Part shown: positions 1 to 7,076 of the stretch, one piece after another
How the letters are laid out: the number at the start of each line of letters is the position of its first letter
Position numbering within the stretch: position 1 is the first letter of the stretch
Assembly (NCBI GenBank): GCA_022842745.1
Contig: JALHPA010000030.1
Location: forward strand, 1 to 11,388
Direction: 5' to 3'
Source: Pirellulales bacterium
GTDB lineage: Bacteria > Planctomycetota > Planctomycetia > Pirellulales > JALHPA01
Length of the DNA stretch: 11,388 bases
Made by a program: the position numbers and the translations under genes
Notes under the pieces: generated by a model
Database searches by the model: none
The model's input: the letters and a program-made list of their open reading frames with translations, nothing else
Told to the model about the DNA's origin: nothing

Positions 1-714
1 GTGACGGCGGTGGGGGAATCGGTTCGACAAGCGCTGATACACAACGAGGGCCTGCCGGCGAATCGCATCCGGTTGTTGTACAACGGCATCGATCTGTCGC
101 AGGGGGCCTTCGATCCACAGGTTCGAGATGCGGTGCGGTATGAGTTGGGCGTCGCCGCCGATGAGTTCGTCGTGCTGCAAGTCGCCCGCCTCGATCGGTT
201 GAAGGATCACAAGACGGCCGTGCGAGCCTTCAAACGAGTGGTCGAGAGACGTCCGCGTGCGCGCCTGATTCTGGCGGGCGAGGGTCCGGAGCGTGCGGCG
301 ATCGAGCAGGAGATCGAGGACCAGCGGTTGGAGGACCGGGTGCAAATGCTGGGCTTGCGCAGGGACATTCCCCGGCTGTTGGCGGCGGCGGATTGTTTCC
401 TGCTCACAAGCATCAGCGAAGGAATTCCGCTCACGATTATCGAGGCCCTGGCCGCCGGTGTGCCCGTGGTTTCGACCAATGTGGGGGGCATTCCCGAGAT
501 TTTCCAGGACAACGTGCAGGGATTGCTCGCACCCTCCGGCGATCCGGCCGCCTTGGCCGACCGCGTTCTCTCGCTGGTTGTGGACCCGGAACTGCGAAAG
601 CGAATTGCCGCCGCGGGCCATACCCGAGTATCCGAGCTTTTCGACGAGCAGACCATGCTTTTGAACTATGAGCGTTTGTACCGAGAATTGTGCCCAATCC
701 ATCGTGCCGGCTGA
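1..714 (+). CDS. Glycosyltransferase family 4 (GT-B), C-terminal part; 5' end outside the window
   Basis: Only the second half of a GT-B glycosyltransferase is visible: 237 residues against roughly 370-400 for the family. Frame 1 is open to the first base, so the GTG at position 1 is probably an internal valine. The visible part is the nucleotide-sugar-binding Rossmann domain. It has the linker motif LLYNGID (about residues 25-31), VARLDRLKDH (61-70), LAGEGPE (91-97), and the EX7E motif from E140 to E148 (SEGIPLTIIEA), followed by GVPVVSTNVGGIPEI. Enzymes of this family move a sugar from a nucleotide donor to a lipid-linked or growing glycan on the cytoplasmic face. The donor and acceptor cannot be told from sequence. 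The 3' end overlaps the next glycosyltransferase gene by up to 47 bases, which fits an operon. Family assignment is firm; the pathway role comes from context. Confidence 0.9.
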   Translation: MTAVGESVRQALIHNEGLPANRIRLLYNGIDLSQGAFDPQVRDAVRYELGVAADEFVVLQVARLDRLKDHKTAVRAFKRVVERRPRARLILAGEGPERAAIEQEIEDQRLEDRVQMLGLRRDIPRLLAAADCFLLTSISEGIPLTIIEALAAGVPVVSTNVGGIPEIFQDNVQGLLAPSGDPAALADRVLSLVVDPELRKRIAAAGHTRVSELFDEQTMLLNYERLYRELCPIHRAG

Positions 715-1894
715 GCGCGCAAATAGCGGCCAGACGCCGCTGTTGGTGTTCGCCGACGATTGGGGGCGGCATCCCTCAAGCTGCCAACACCTGATTCGAC
801 GGCTGCGCGAGATGCGCCCCGTGCTGTGGGCCAACAGCATCGGCACGCGGCAAGTCAAGGCGAACGGCTTCACCGTGCGCCGCGGCATTGAGAAGCTTCG
901 AAGCTGGAGCAAGGGCCTGAACCAGATCAGTCCGACCATGTGGTCGGTCGATTTGCCGATGCTGCCCGGTGTTGGCGGCAGGATCGCCAAGTCCGTTAAC
1001 CGCCGATTGGTTCAATCTCGACTGTCGCGGGAATTGAATCGACTGGGGTTCGGTCGACCGATTGTGCTGACGACGCTGCCCCACATCTATCCCCTTATTC
1101 GTGACTTACCGCGGGAGTCGTTGGTGTACTACTGCACCGATGACTACAGCCATTGGCCAGCCGCCGAACGACAACCGTTGCAGGACGCCGAAGCGGAGTT
1201 GTTAAGCGACGCAGACCTGGTGCTGCCGGTATCCCAAGCGTTGATGGCACGGTGCCAACGCCAAGCGCGGTGCCATTATTTTCCGCACGGCGTGGATGTC
1301 CAGCATTTTGCCACGGCGGGCGTCGCCGGCGATGTGCCTTCGGCCCTGGCCGAGCTACCGGGCCCAAAAGTCGGGTTTTTCGGCCTGGTATACGAAAAGC
1401 TCGATTTTGAGTTGCTCTCGGCGGTGGCTCGATCGATCGACCCAGGCACCCTGGCCTTGATCGGACCCATCGCCCATTGCCCAGAGAATTTCCGATGCAT
1501 TCCCAACGTGCGTTTGCTGGGGCCGCAGCCCTACTCGGAACTTCCTCGCTGGCTGGCCGGGTTGGACGTGCTGTTGCTTCCGTACGTCGACGATGAAATG
1601 ATTCGACAGAGCAATCCGCTCAAGCTGCGGGAGTGCCTGGCCACCGGAAAGCCAACCGTCAGCGTGGACGTGCCGGAGGCCCACGTCAAACTGCCACACG
1701 TGCGTATCGCCGCCAACCGCGATGAGTTTGTGCGGCTGGTGAATGAGTCGCTTAAGGAGTCGCCGGACGACCCTGCCCGCGCAGCACGCCGCGCTTCCGT
1801 CCAAAACGACGATTGGGACGCAAGAGCCGCGGATTTGGCGCAAATCCTTCGTGAACTTGAGCGAAGTCGGCAGTTGACGCCGCCAGGAATCTGA
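668..1894 (+). CDS. Glycosyltransferase, GT4/TuaH-like
   Basis: This is a 408-residue GT-B type glycosyltransferase of the kind that resembles TuaH and other surface-polysaccharide enzymes. The N-terminal domain contains VFADDWGRHPSS (about 27-38), LTTLPHIYPLI (134-144) and LVYYCTDDYSHW (152-163). The C-terminal domain contains VLPVSQAL (185-192), FPHGVD (205-210), VGFFGLVYEKLD (235-246), VLLLPY (301-306) and NPLKLRECLATGKPTVS (316-332). In that last motif K319 and E322 sit where donor-binding residues lie in relatives. The annotated ATG overlaps the upstream gene by 47 bases. An in-frame GTG at 704 would shorten the overlap to 11 bases and drop 12 weakly conserved residues. Neither start has a clear Shine-Dalgarno sequence, so the start is uncertain. 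The stop is one base from the next start. Substrate unknown. Confidence 0.88.
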   Translation: MSVCTENCAQSIVPAERANSGQTPLLVFADDWGRHPSSCQHLIRRLREMRPVLWANSIGTRQVKANGFTVRRGIEKLRSWSKGLNQISPTMWSVDLPMLPGVGGRIAKSVNRRLVQSRLSRELNRLGFGRPIVLTTLPHIYPLIRDLPRESLVYYCTDDYSHWPAAERQPLQDAEAELLSDADLVLPVSQALMARCQRQARCHYFPHGVDVQHFATAGVAGDVPSALAELPGPKVGFFGLVYEKLDFELLSAVARSIDPGTLALIGPIAHCPENFRCIPNVRLLGPQPYSELPRWLAGLDVLLLPYVDDEMIRQSNPLKLRECLATGKPTVSVDVPEAHVKLPHVRIAANRDEFVRLVNESLKESPDDPARAARRASVQNDDWDARAADLAQILRELERSRQLTPPGI

Positions 1895-1895
1895 C

Positions 1896-3074
1896 GTGCC
1901 CAAGGTATTGCATCTTCGCACGGTGGTGGGACGCGGGGGGGGGCCTGAAAAAACGCTCCTCAATAGCCCACGGTTCATCGACCCGAGCTACACATTGCGT
2001 CTTGCCTACCTCCGGCCAGAGGGAGATCCGCTGTACGACATGCCTGCGCGCGCGGCCAGCGTTGGGGTCGACCTGGTGGACATTCCTGAACGGGGCGCAA
2101 TCGACTTCCGCGCCGTCCAGCGGCTGAAGGCCGAGATTGCGGCGTTCCAACCGGACATTTTGCACGCGCACGATTACAAGACAAACGTCCTGGGTGTGAT
2201 TCTGGGGCGTAGGTCGAGCATACCGGTGATGACGACCTCGCACGGATATGGCGTGTCTGGCGGTCGACTAGGTCTCTACTATCGCATCGATCGTTGGGCG
2301 CTGCGGCGAATGGACCGGGTGGTTGTCGTCAGCGACGACCTGCAGGCGCACATGGAGTCCATCGGCGTACCGCGGGAGCGCTGTCGGATGATCGAAAACG
2401 CAATCGATAGCAATGCCTATCGCCGCCGGTTCCAAGTTGCCGAGGCGAAACGCCGACTCGGCTTTGATCCGGAGCGGCCGCTGATAGGGGCGGTCGGCCG
2501 GTTGTCGGACGAGAAGGGGTTTGACCTGTTGATTGAAGCGGCAGGACATCTTCTCGACCGGGGACAGTCCCTGACGTTGGTAATCGCGGGTGAAGGTCCC
2601 TTGTTGGCCGCGCTCCAGGCTCAGATTCAAAAACTCGGCCGACAAAACGAAATCCGCCTCTTGGGTTACCGATCGGACACAATCGATTTGTATCAGGCGC
2701 TCGACGTATTTGTGTTGAGCAGCTTGCGCGAGGCCTCGCCGAATGTCGTGCTGGAAGCGATGTCCCTGGAAGCCCCCACCATCGCCACGCGAATTGCGGG
2801 TGTTCCGCGGATTATCGAGGACGGGGAAAGTGGCCTGTTGATCGAGCCGAACTCGGTCCCGGCGCTCGAAGAAGCCATTTCCAGGCTGCTCAACGACGAA
2901 GGGCTGCGGGAGCGTATCGCCGCGGCAGGTCGGGAGACGATCGAATCCCGCTACAGTTTTTCCGTTCGCATGGATAAAATGCGGCGGGTGTACGACGAAC
3001 TACTGGGCCTGCCGTCGCCCCCCCGGGAAGACGCCTGCCACGCCCCACCCGCATTGACGGCTGTCCGCGATTGA
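1896..3074 (+). CDS. Glycosyltransferase family 4
   Basis: A complete GT4 enzyme of 392 residues with a GTG start one base after the previous stop. The N-terminal acceptor domain has a glycine-rich loop GRGGGPEKTLL (12-22), ILHAHDYKTNVLG (88-100) and TTSHGYGVSGG (113-123). The C-terminal donor domain has IENAID (166-171), GAVGRLSDEKGFDLLIEAA (198-216), IAGEGPLL (230-237) and the EX7E motif E279-E287 (REASPNVVLEAM), then IAGVPRIIEDGESGLL. It probably adds one sugar to the same surface glycan as its two upstream neighbours. The glycine loop is encoded by a run of nine G (1935-1943), followed shortly by six A. The frame is right, because the translated motif is the expected one, but the tract is prone to slippage. 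Near the 3' end there is also a run of seven C (3018-3024) in a low-conservation tail. Confidence 0.92.
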   Translation: MPKVLHLRTVVGRGGGPEKTLLNSPRFIDPSYTLRLAYLRPEGDPLYDMPARAASVGVDLVDIPERGAIDFRAVQRLKAEIAAFQPDILHAHDYKTNVLGVILGRRSSIPVMTTSHGYGVSGGRLGLYYRIDRWALRRMDRVVVVSDDLQAHMESIGVPRERCRMIENAIDSNAYRRRFQVAEAKRRLGFDPERPLIGAVGRLSDEKGFDLLIEAAGHLLDRGQSLTLVIAGEGPLLAALQAQIQKLGRQNEIRLLGYRSDTIDLYQALDVFVLSSLREASPNVVLEAMSLEAPTIATRIAGVPRIIEDGESGLLIEPNSVPALEEAISRLLNDEGLRERIAAAGRETIESRYSFSVRMDKMRRVYDELLGLPSPPREDACHAPPALTAVRD

Positions 3075-3099
3075 CACGGACCGGCCGGTGGGCGAGAAT
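3071..3099 (+). promoter_or_regulatory. Candidate sigma-70-type promoter with a palindrome in the spacer
   Basis: A perfect TTGACA (3071-3076) overlaps the TGA stop of the preceding glycosyltransferase. Seventeen bases on is GAGAAT (3094-3099), matching TATAAT at four of six positions including the A and final T that matter most. The spacer contains a perfect 10-base palindrome, ACCGGCCGGT (3080-3089), where an operator would occlude polymerase. The start of transcription would be near 3106, about 45 bases before the ATG of the small signal-peptide gene. It would let the peptide/PqqD/HprK cassette be transcribed apart from the glycosyltransferases. Predicted by eye only. Confidence 0.4.
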
Positions 3100-3151
3100 A
3101 GCTTAAAGTCTGTGCATTTTGTCTGCTTTGCCTGCTCCGAACGGCGACCTT

Positions 3152-3385
3152 ATGAGTGACCCAGTGATTGCACCAGACCCGTCGTTGCCGACCGGCTCCT
3201 CGAATTCCGGGGATTCGTCTCCTTCAAGCGTATCCGAGCGTCGCCGGTGGCTAAAAGCCGCGCTCCTCGGAGTGCCAGCCATTGTTACGGTGTCCAGCCG
3301 AACGGCATCCGCCCAGGCGATGTACGCTTCGCGACAAGGAAATCCCAGCTTACGGCAAGGCCCCGGCAAGCGTCGCAAGCGATAA
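3152..3385 (+). CDS. Small secreted peptide with Tat-like signal, candidate substrate of the adjacent PqqD/HprK-like system
   Basis: I do not recognise a named family. From the ATG at 3152 the protein has 77 residues. A TTG at 3119 would add 11 residues but is the weaker start. Residues 1-27 are Ser/Pro/Asp-rich. Then comes SERRRWLK (28-35), close to the Tat consensus S-R-R-x-F-L-K, a hydrophobic stretch AALLGVPAIVTVS (36-48), and ASAQA (52-56), which offers signal peptidase sites. Cleavage after A56 would leave only 21 residues, very basic, with two RQG repeats (61-63 and 68-70) and a KRRKR end; S59 and S66 are hydroxyl residues in it. A PqqD-like gene follows after 80 bases, then a kinase. 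Small signal-bearing ORFs at this position fit a modification substrate, but that is inference. It could instead be a short exported or membrane-anchored structural protein. Confidence 0.6.
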   Translation: MSDPVIAPDPSLPTGSSNSGDSSPSSVSERRRWLKAALLGVPAIVTVSSRTASAQAMYASRQGNPSLRQGPGKRRKR

Positions 3386-3465
3386 TCGCAAAGCTACTGG
3401 GGAAGAGGGCTGCGGGAATATCGCTAGTGTTTTTAGCGTCTCTTCAACCAGGCGTTTGACCTGTT

Positions 3466-3771
3466 GTGACTGTTCGAGAATCGCCCGTGGAATCCATCTG
3501 GCAGCGGGTGGACGGACAGGAAATCCGCTTGCGCGCCTGGGAAGGGGGCGCGGTTCTCTACGACCTGCGATCAGGAGACACCCACCTGTTCGACGAGCTT
3601 TCCTACGCCGTCTGGCAGTCCATTGGCGAGCATCGCGCAAGCATTGCCGATATCGCCAGACGGACCGCGGATTGCCTGGAAACCGAGGACGATGACACGC
3701 TTCGTCAGTACGTCGCAAGGTGCCTCGGACGCTTTGATTCCCTCGGAATTATTCGGGTAGCGACCGCGTGA
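3466..3771 (+). CDS. PqqD-like peptide chaperone (HPr-rel-A system type)
   Basis: A 101-residue protein with a PqqD/RRE-like pattern. A beta-rich segment GGAVLYDLRSGDTHLFDELSYAVWQSI (about 27-53) is followed by a helical part with SIADIARRTADCLE (59-72) and a terminal QYVARCLGRFDSLGIIRV (81-98), the typical winged-helix ending of the family. PqqD-like domains bind a leader peptide and present it to a modifying enzyme. Here the obvious partners are the signal-bearing peptide upstream and the HprK-related kinase downstream, the combination named HPr-rel-A in family databases. The annotated start is a GTG at 3466 without a clear Shine-Dalgarno sequence; a GTG at 3487 is possible. The stop overlaps the start of the kinase gene (GTGA at 3768-3771), which suggests coupled translation. 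Confidence 0.75.
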   Translation: MTVRESPVESIWQRVDGQEIRLRAWEGGAVLYDLRSGDTHLFDELSYAVWQSIGEHRASIADIARRTADCLETEDDDTLRQYVARCLGRFDSLGIIRVATA

Positions 3772-4736
3772 TTGTCGCCGACTATCCCCTACAAGAGTTC
3801 GCCGCCCTTGCGCGGGCAGGTCGGCTATTCCTGCGCACGGGTCCGTTTGTGGTGCAGATTGAATCGGACCTCGAGAGTGGAATCGCGGGTCTGCACTCCC
3901 TGTACGCCGATCACGAGTTATCGATCAACTCCCCCTTCGCCGATTTTCGCATCGCCCTGAATCGGTCCAGTCGCTGGCGGTCGTGGGGTCTGCCGCGGGC
4001 GACGTTTGTCTCCGAGTCCAATTCCGTTTTCGAGCCGTTCCCCCGCAACTCCGCCCTGGCGTACTTCGAGTGGGGTCTCAATGGCTGCGTATGCTCGCGC
4101 GCAAATGATTATTTGATGTTTCATGCCGCGGCCGTGGAGCGCGAGGACGTCGCTTTGGTCCTTCCGGCGCCGTCCGGTTCCGGCAAAAGTACACTGACCG
4201 CAGCGCTCGTGTTTTCGGGCTGGCGGTTGCTTTCCGACGAGCTGACATTGGTGACGCCAACTACCGGCCAGATCACCGCGCTCGCCCGGCCGATCATGCT
4301 AAAAAACGCATCGATCGAGGTGATCAGGGACCGGTTTCCAAGTGCGGTTTTTGCGCGCCAGATCGCCGCTACGATCCGCGGGCGCGTGGCGCAAATCCGG
4401 CCGCCGCGAGCCAGCGTGGAACAATGCCACCTGCCGGCCCGCCCCACCCACCTGGTTTGTCCCCAGTTTCAGGCTGGCGCAAGGACGGAATTGACCCCCA
4501 TTTCTCGGAGCGATGCCCTCCGGGCGCTTTTGAACTGCACACTAAATTTCAGCCTGTTTGGGGAGGCGGGATTTCAAGCCGCGGCTGATCTGGTGGAGCG
4601 ATGTACTTGCCAAGCGCTTACCTTCGGTTGCTGCGAGGATGCCGCCGCGGCGCTTTCTCAATGGTTGCCTACGGCAGATCGTTCCTTGCCGCGGTTCGCC
4701 GCGCATTCCAATACGGCTGAATGCCCCGCGCTTTGA
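3768..4736 (+). CDS. HprK-related P-loop kinase (HprK-rel-A type)
   Basis: A 322-residue protein related to the HPr serine kinase fold. The P-loop is LPAPSGSGKSTLTAAL (132-147), with K140 and S141 as nucleotide-binding residues. FHAAAVER (118-125) precedes it, as in the family, and LLSDELTLVTP (154-164) supplies acidic residues D157 and E158 after it. HPr itself and a PTS are not visible, so the target is probably not HPr. Related kinases in some lasso-peptide clusters phosphorylate a peptide, and the small peptide two genes upstream is a natural candidate here. The C-terminal third is unusually cysteine-rich (C279, C281, C288, C289), of unknown meaning. The gene starts with a GTG overlapping the PqqD-like stop by four bases and overlaps the next gene by 16 bases. 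The kinase fold is well supported; the substrate is inferred. Confidence 0.82.
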   Translation: MIVADYPLQEFAALARAGRLFLRTGPFVVQIESDLESGIAGLHSLYADHELSINSPFADFRIALNRSSRWRSWGLPRATFVSESNSVFEPFPRNSALAYFEWGLNGCVCSRANDYLMFHAAAVEREDVALVLPAPSGSGKSTLTAALVFSGWRLLSDELTLVTPTTGQITALARPIMLKNASIEVIRDRFPSAVFARQIAATIRGRVAQIRPPRASVEQCHLPARPTHLVCPQFQAGARTELTPISRSDALRALLNCTLNFSLFGEAGFQAAADLVERCTCQALTFGCCEDAAAALSQWLPTADRSLPRFAAHSNTAECPAL

Positions 4737-5938
4737 CCCCTTTACGATCGCCAACCGCGCCGATGTTCGACGATGCGCGTCGAGTCCTACTGGAGCTGCT
4801 CCAAAATCCGGCCGCGGCGGGGCAGGTGTCGCTCGAACAGTGGAACGATGTGCTGCCGCTTGCGCGCTCGGCCGATGTCTGGCCGCAGCTTGCCACGGGG
4901 ATAGCGCAGTCCGGAGATCTGTCTGAGCTGCCGGCGAAATTGCTGCCGCACGTTCGCTCCGGGCTGCGTGCCGCCGAGGCGAGCCGCCGAGGCATCCTTT
5001 GGGAATTGGACCGGATCGGATATGCCCTGCGGGGGTTGCAGATCCCTTTGGTGCTGTTGAAGGGGGCCGCTTATGTTGCGGCCGACTACCGCTGCGGCCA
5101 CGGCCGAGTCTGCTCCGACGTGGACTTGCTGGTTCCGCGCGATGCACTGTCCGAAGTCGAACGGCGATTGCTTGCGCACGGGTGGAATTGGGGGGAAATA
5201 GGCTCGCACGACGAACGGTACTACCGGGAATGGCTGCAGGAATTGCCCCCATTGATACACGAGGACCGGGAGACGGTGCTGGACGTCCACCATAACCTTT
5301 TGCCGCGAATTGACCGCTCCGCGGCGCGTTTGGATGCACAGCGTTTGCTGGCCAACGCCAGCCGAGTCGGTGAGACGCCGTTTTCGGTTCTTTCCCCGGT
5401 CGATCTGGTGCTCCATTCGGCGATTCACCTGTTTCGCATTGGCGATTTTCGCCATGCGCTGCGCGATCTGTACGACATGTCGTGGCTGCTGAGGCAATTC
5501 GGTGCCGATCTCGCATTTTGGCCGGAGTTTGTGGCCCGTGCGGAGCAACTGCGGTTAACCCGTCCCTGCTACTACGCCCTGCACTACGTCGAGCGGCTAT
5601 TTGGCATCGCAATCCCGCATTCTTTGGCATCCGCAATGCAGTCCTGGCGACCGTCGAGGATTCGCCGGTCGATCATGGAACGGCTGATGCGTGCGGCCCT
5701 GCTGCCTGCGCGTCCCGAGCGCGCTCCGCTTTCGCGAAAGCTGGCGATTTCGGCGTTGTCGATTGGCCCCGCTCCCCGGATCCAGGTGCTGCTGTCACCC
5801 TTGTATTGGATCAAGAGAGTATCGAAATCGAAACGGCCGGACCGCGAGCTTCCAGATGCAGAGCTTCCCACTTTGCGGCCCGACCAGAACGCTGAAACCA
5901 GCGCCTCTCGCGTCCACGCGCTAGCCCCGACACAATGA
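4721..5938 (+). CDS. Nucleotidyltransferase-fold family protein (NTP_transf_5-like)
   Basis: A 405-residue protein of the uncharacterised nucleotidyltransferase family often found beside PqqD- and HprK-like genes. The core is PLVLLKGAAYVAADY (109-123) followed by VCSDVDLLVP (130-139), where D133 and D135 form the metal-binding DxD pair. LDVHHNLLPR (187-196) probably carries the third polar site, and LVLHSAIHLFRIGDFRHALRDLYDM (229-253) is a typical conserved helical segment. The fold suggests transfer of a nucleotide or nucleotide-activated group to a protein, peptide or small molecule; no substrate is established. The ATG at 4721 overlaps the kinase gene by 16 bases. An in-frame ATG at 4763 would remove the overlap. 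The 3' end overlaps the FemAB-like gene as ATGA, so the two are likely co-translated. The last 40 residues are charged and look non-conserved. Confidence 0.8.
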   Translation: MPRALTPLRSPTAPMFDDARRVLLELLQNPAAAGQVSLEQWNDVLPLARSADVWPQLATGIAQSGDLSELPAKLLPHVRSGLRAAEASRRGILWELDRIGYALRGLQIPLVLLKGAAYVAADYRCGHGRVCSDVDLLVPRDALSEVERRLLAHGWNWGEIGSHDERYYREWLQELPPLIHEDRETVLDVHHNLLPRIDRSAARLDAQRLLANASRVGETPFSVLSPVDLVLHSAIHLFRIGDFRHALRDLYDMSWLLRQFGADLAFWPEFVARAEQLRLTRPCYYALHYVERLFGIAIPHSLASAMQSWRPSRIRRSIMERLMRAALLPARPERAPLSRKLAISALSIGPAPRIQVLLSPLYWIKRVSKSKRPDRELPDAELPTLRPDQNAETSASRVHALAPTQ

Positions 5939-7038
5939 ATACGACGCTCCCTTCGCGTGACCACCCCGCGGTCGTCGACGAAACGTCAACGGCGGCGTAT
6001 CGCGTGCAGTTGCTGTCGGGCGCCAGCGCCCTGCGTCTTGCCGAGCCGATCGGCCAATGCGGCGGTGGAATGACTCGCCCGGCCTGCGAAGACGCAGCCT
6101 GGCTGCGCGTGGCGGAACAAGGTCTAGCGCACCAGCCGTATTTGGTGATCGCCCAGCGCGGCGAGGCGGTGGTCGGCCGGTTGGCTATGGCGCTGGTCAG
6201 CAGCCGCCTGTTTGGTCGGTTCCTGGTCTCGCTCCCCTACGTCAATTCGGGAGGAGTGTCCGCCTCCGAACCGGAATGTATTCCGCTGCTGGTCGAGCGT
6301 GCCGCCGCGTTGGCGGATGAGCTAAACGTCCGCTATCTGGAACTTCGCCACGAGACGAAGGTTGACCATTCGGCCTTCAATTTCGAGCTCGGTTCCAAGG
6401 TTCACCTGCGTCTGCCGCTGCCCCCGACCGCTGAGGATCTCTGGAATCAGTTGAAGGCCAAGGTCCGCAATCAGGTGCGCAAGGCCGGAGATTACCAACT
6501 TGAGGCGCGGTTCGGACGGCACGAGTGCCTGCCGGATTTTTACCGGGTATTTGCCCGCAATATGCGCGACCTCGGCACTCCCGTATTCGGAAAACGGCTG
6601 TTCGCGGCGATCCTCGACGAGTTTCCCGAGCAGGCCGAGCTGTGCGTCGTAACGCGACAGGGACGGCCCTTGGCGGCCGGAATACTGGTGCATGGCGCCG
6701 CGTCCACCGAGATTCCAAGCGCCAGTTCGTTGCGGGAATTCAACTCGATGAACGCCAATATGTTCATGTATTGGCGGCTGTTGGAGCGGGCGATCGAGCG
6801 CGGCCAGCGGCTGTTCGACTTCGGCCGCAGCACGGTCGACAGCAACACTTTTCGGTTCAAGAAGCAATGGGGCGCCGAGCCCCATCCTGCGGTCTGGCAA
6901 TACTACGTGCGGTCCGGCGACGTGGCCAGCATGCGCCCCGATAGCGCTCGCAATCAGCGGCTGATCCGCATTTGGCAGCGGCTGCCCGTGTGGCTGACGC
7001 GGCTCGCCGGTCCCGCGATCGTCCGCGGCATTCCTTGA
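5935..7038 (+). CDS. FemAB-like / GNAT acyltransferase, exosortase-cluster type
   Basis: A 367-residue protein with a double-GNAT FemAB-like layout. The first half has YLVIAQRGEAVVGRLAMALV (69-88), PYVNSGG (101-107) and YLELRHE (134-140). The second has LWNQLKAKVRNQVRKAGDYQLE (169-190), a long conserved helical segment, and the most diagnostic part, MNANMFMYWRLLERAIERGQRLFDFGRST (272-300), followed by FRFKKQWGAEPHP (306-318). It closely resembles the FemAB-family protein that accompanies PEP-CTERM/exosortase polysaccharide clusters. FemAB enzymes transfer amino acids from aminoacyl-tRNA to cell-wall precursors; this branch is unproven biochemically and may decorate a glycan or a peptide. The start overlaps the previous stop (ATGA). 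No exosortase gene lies in the window. Family assignment is strong, specific role inferred. Confidence 0.82.
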   Translation: MNTTLPSRDHPAVVDETSTAAYRVQLLSGASALRLAEPIGQCGGGMTRPACEDAAWLRVAEQGLAHQPYLVIAQRGEAVVGRLAMALVSSRLFGRFLVSLPYVNSGGVSASEPECIPLLVERAAALADELNVRYLELRHETKVDHSAFNFELGSKVHLRLPLPPTAEDLWNQLKAKVRNQVRKAGDYQLEARFGRHECLPDFYRVFARNMRDLGTPVFGKRLFAAILDEFPEQAELCVVTRQGRPLAAGILVHGAASTEIPSASSLREFNSMNANMFMYWRLLERAIERGQRLFDFGRSTVDSNTFRFKKQWGAEPHPAVWQYYVRSGDVASMRPDSARNQRLIRIWQRLPVWLTRLAGPAIVRGIP

Positions 7039-7076
7039 CGCCGCCCAGCTTGCCGCCGGACGCCAGGTCGCTCTCG

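Noticed and set aside
3422..3438. Inverted repeat CGCTA-N7-TAGCG between the peptide and PqqD-like genes, considered as terminator or attenuator
   Set aside because: Only five pairs with an A/T-containing stem. The T's are in the loop rather than after the stem.
3456..3461. TTGACC considered as a -35 for the PqqD-like gene
   Set aside because: No -10-like hexamer occurs 16-18 bases downstream, and it would start transcription inside the gene.
4542..5636. Long open frame of 364 codons on the minus strand
   Set aside because: It is antisense to the kinase and nucleotidyltransferase genes, whose motifs are clear. Its translation is rich in Arg, Pro, Ala and Ser with no recognisable domain, a normal by-product of high GC.
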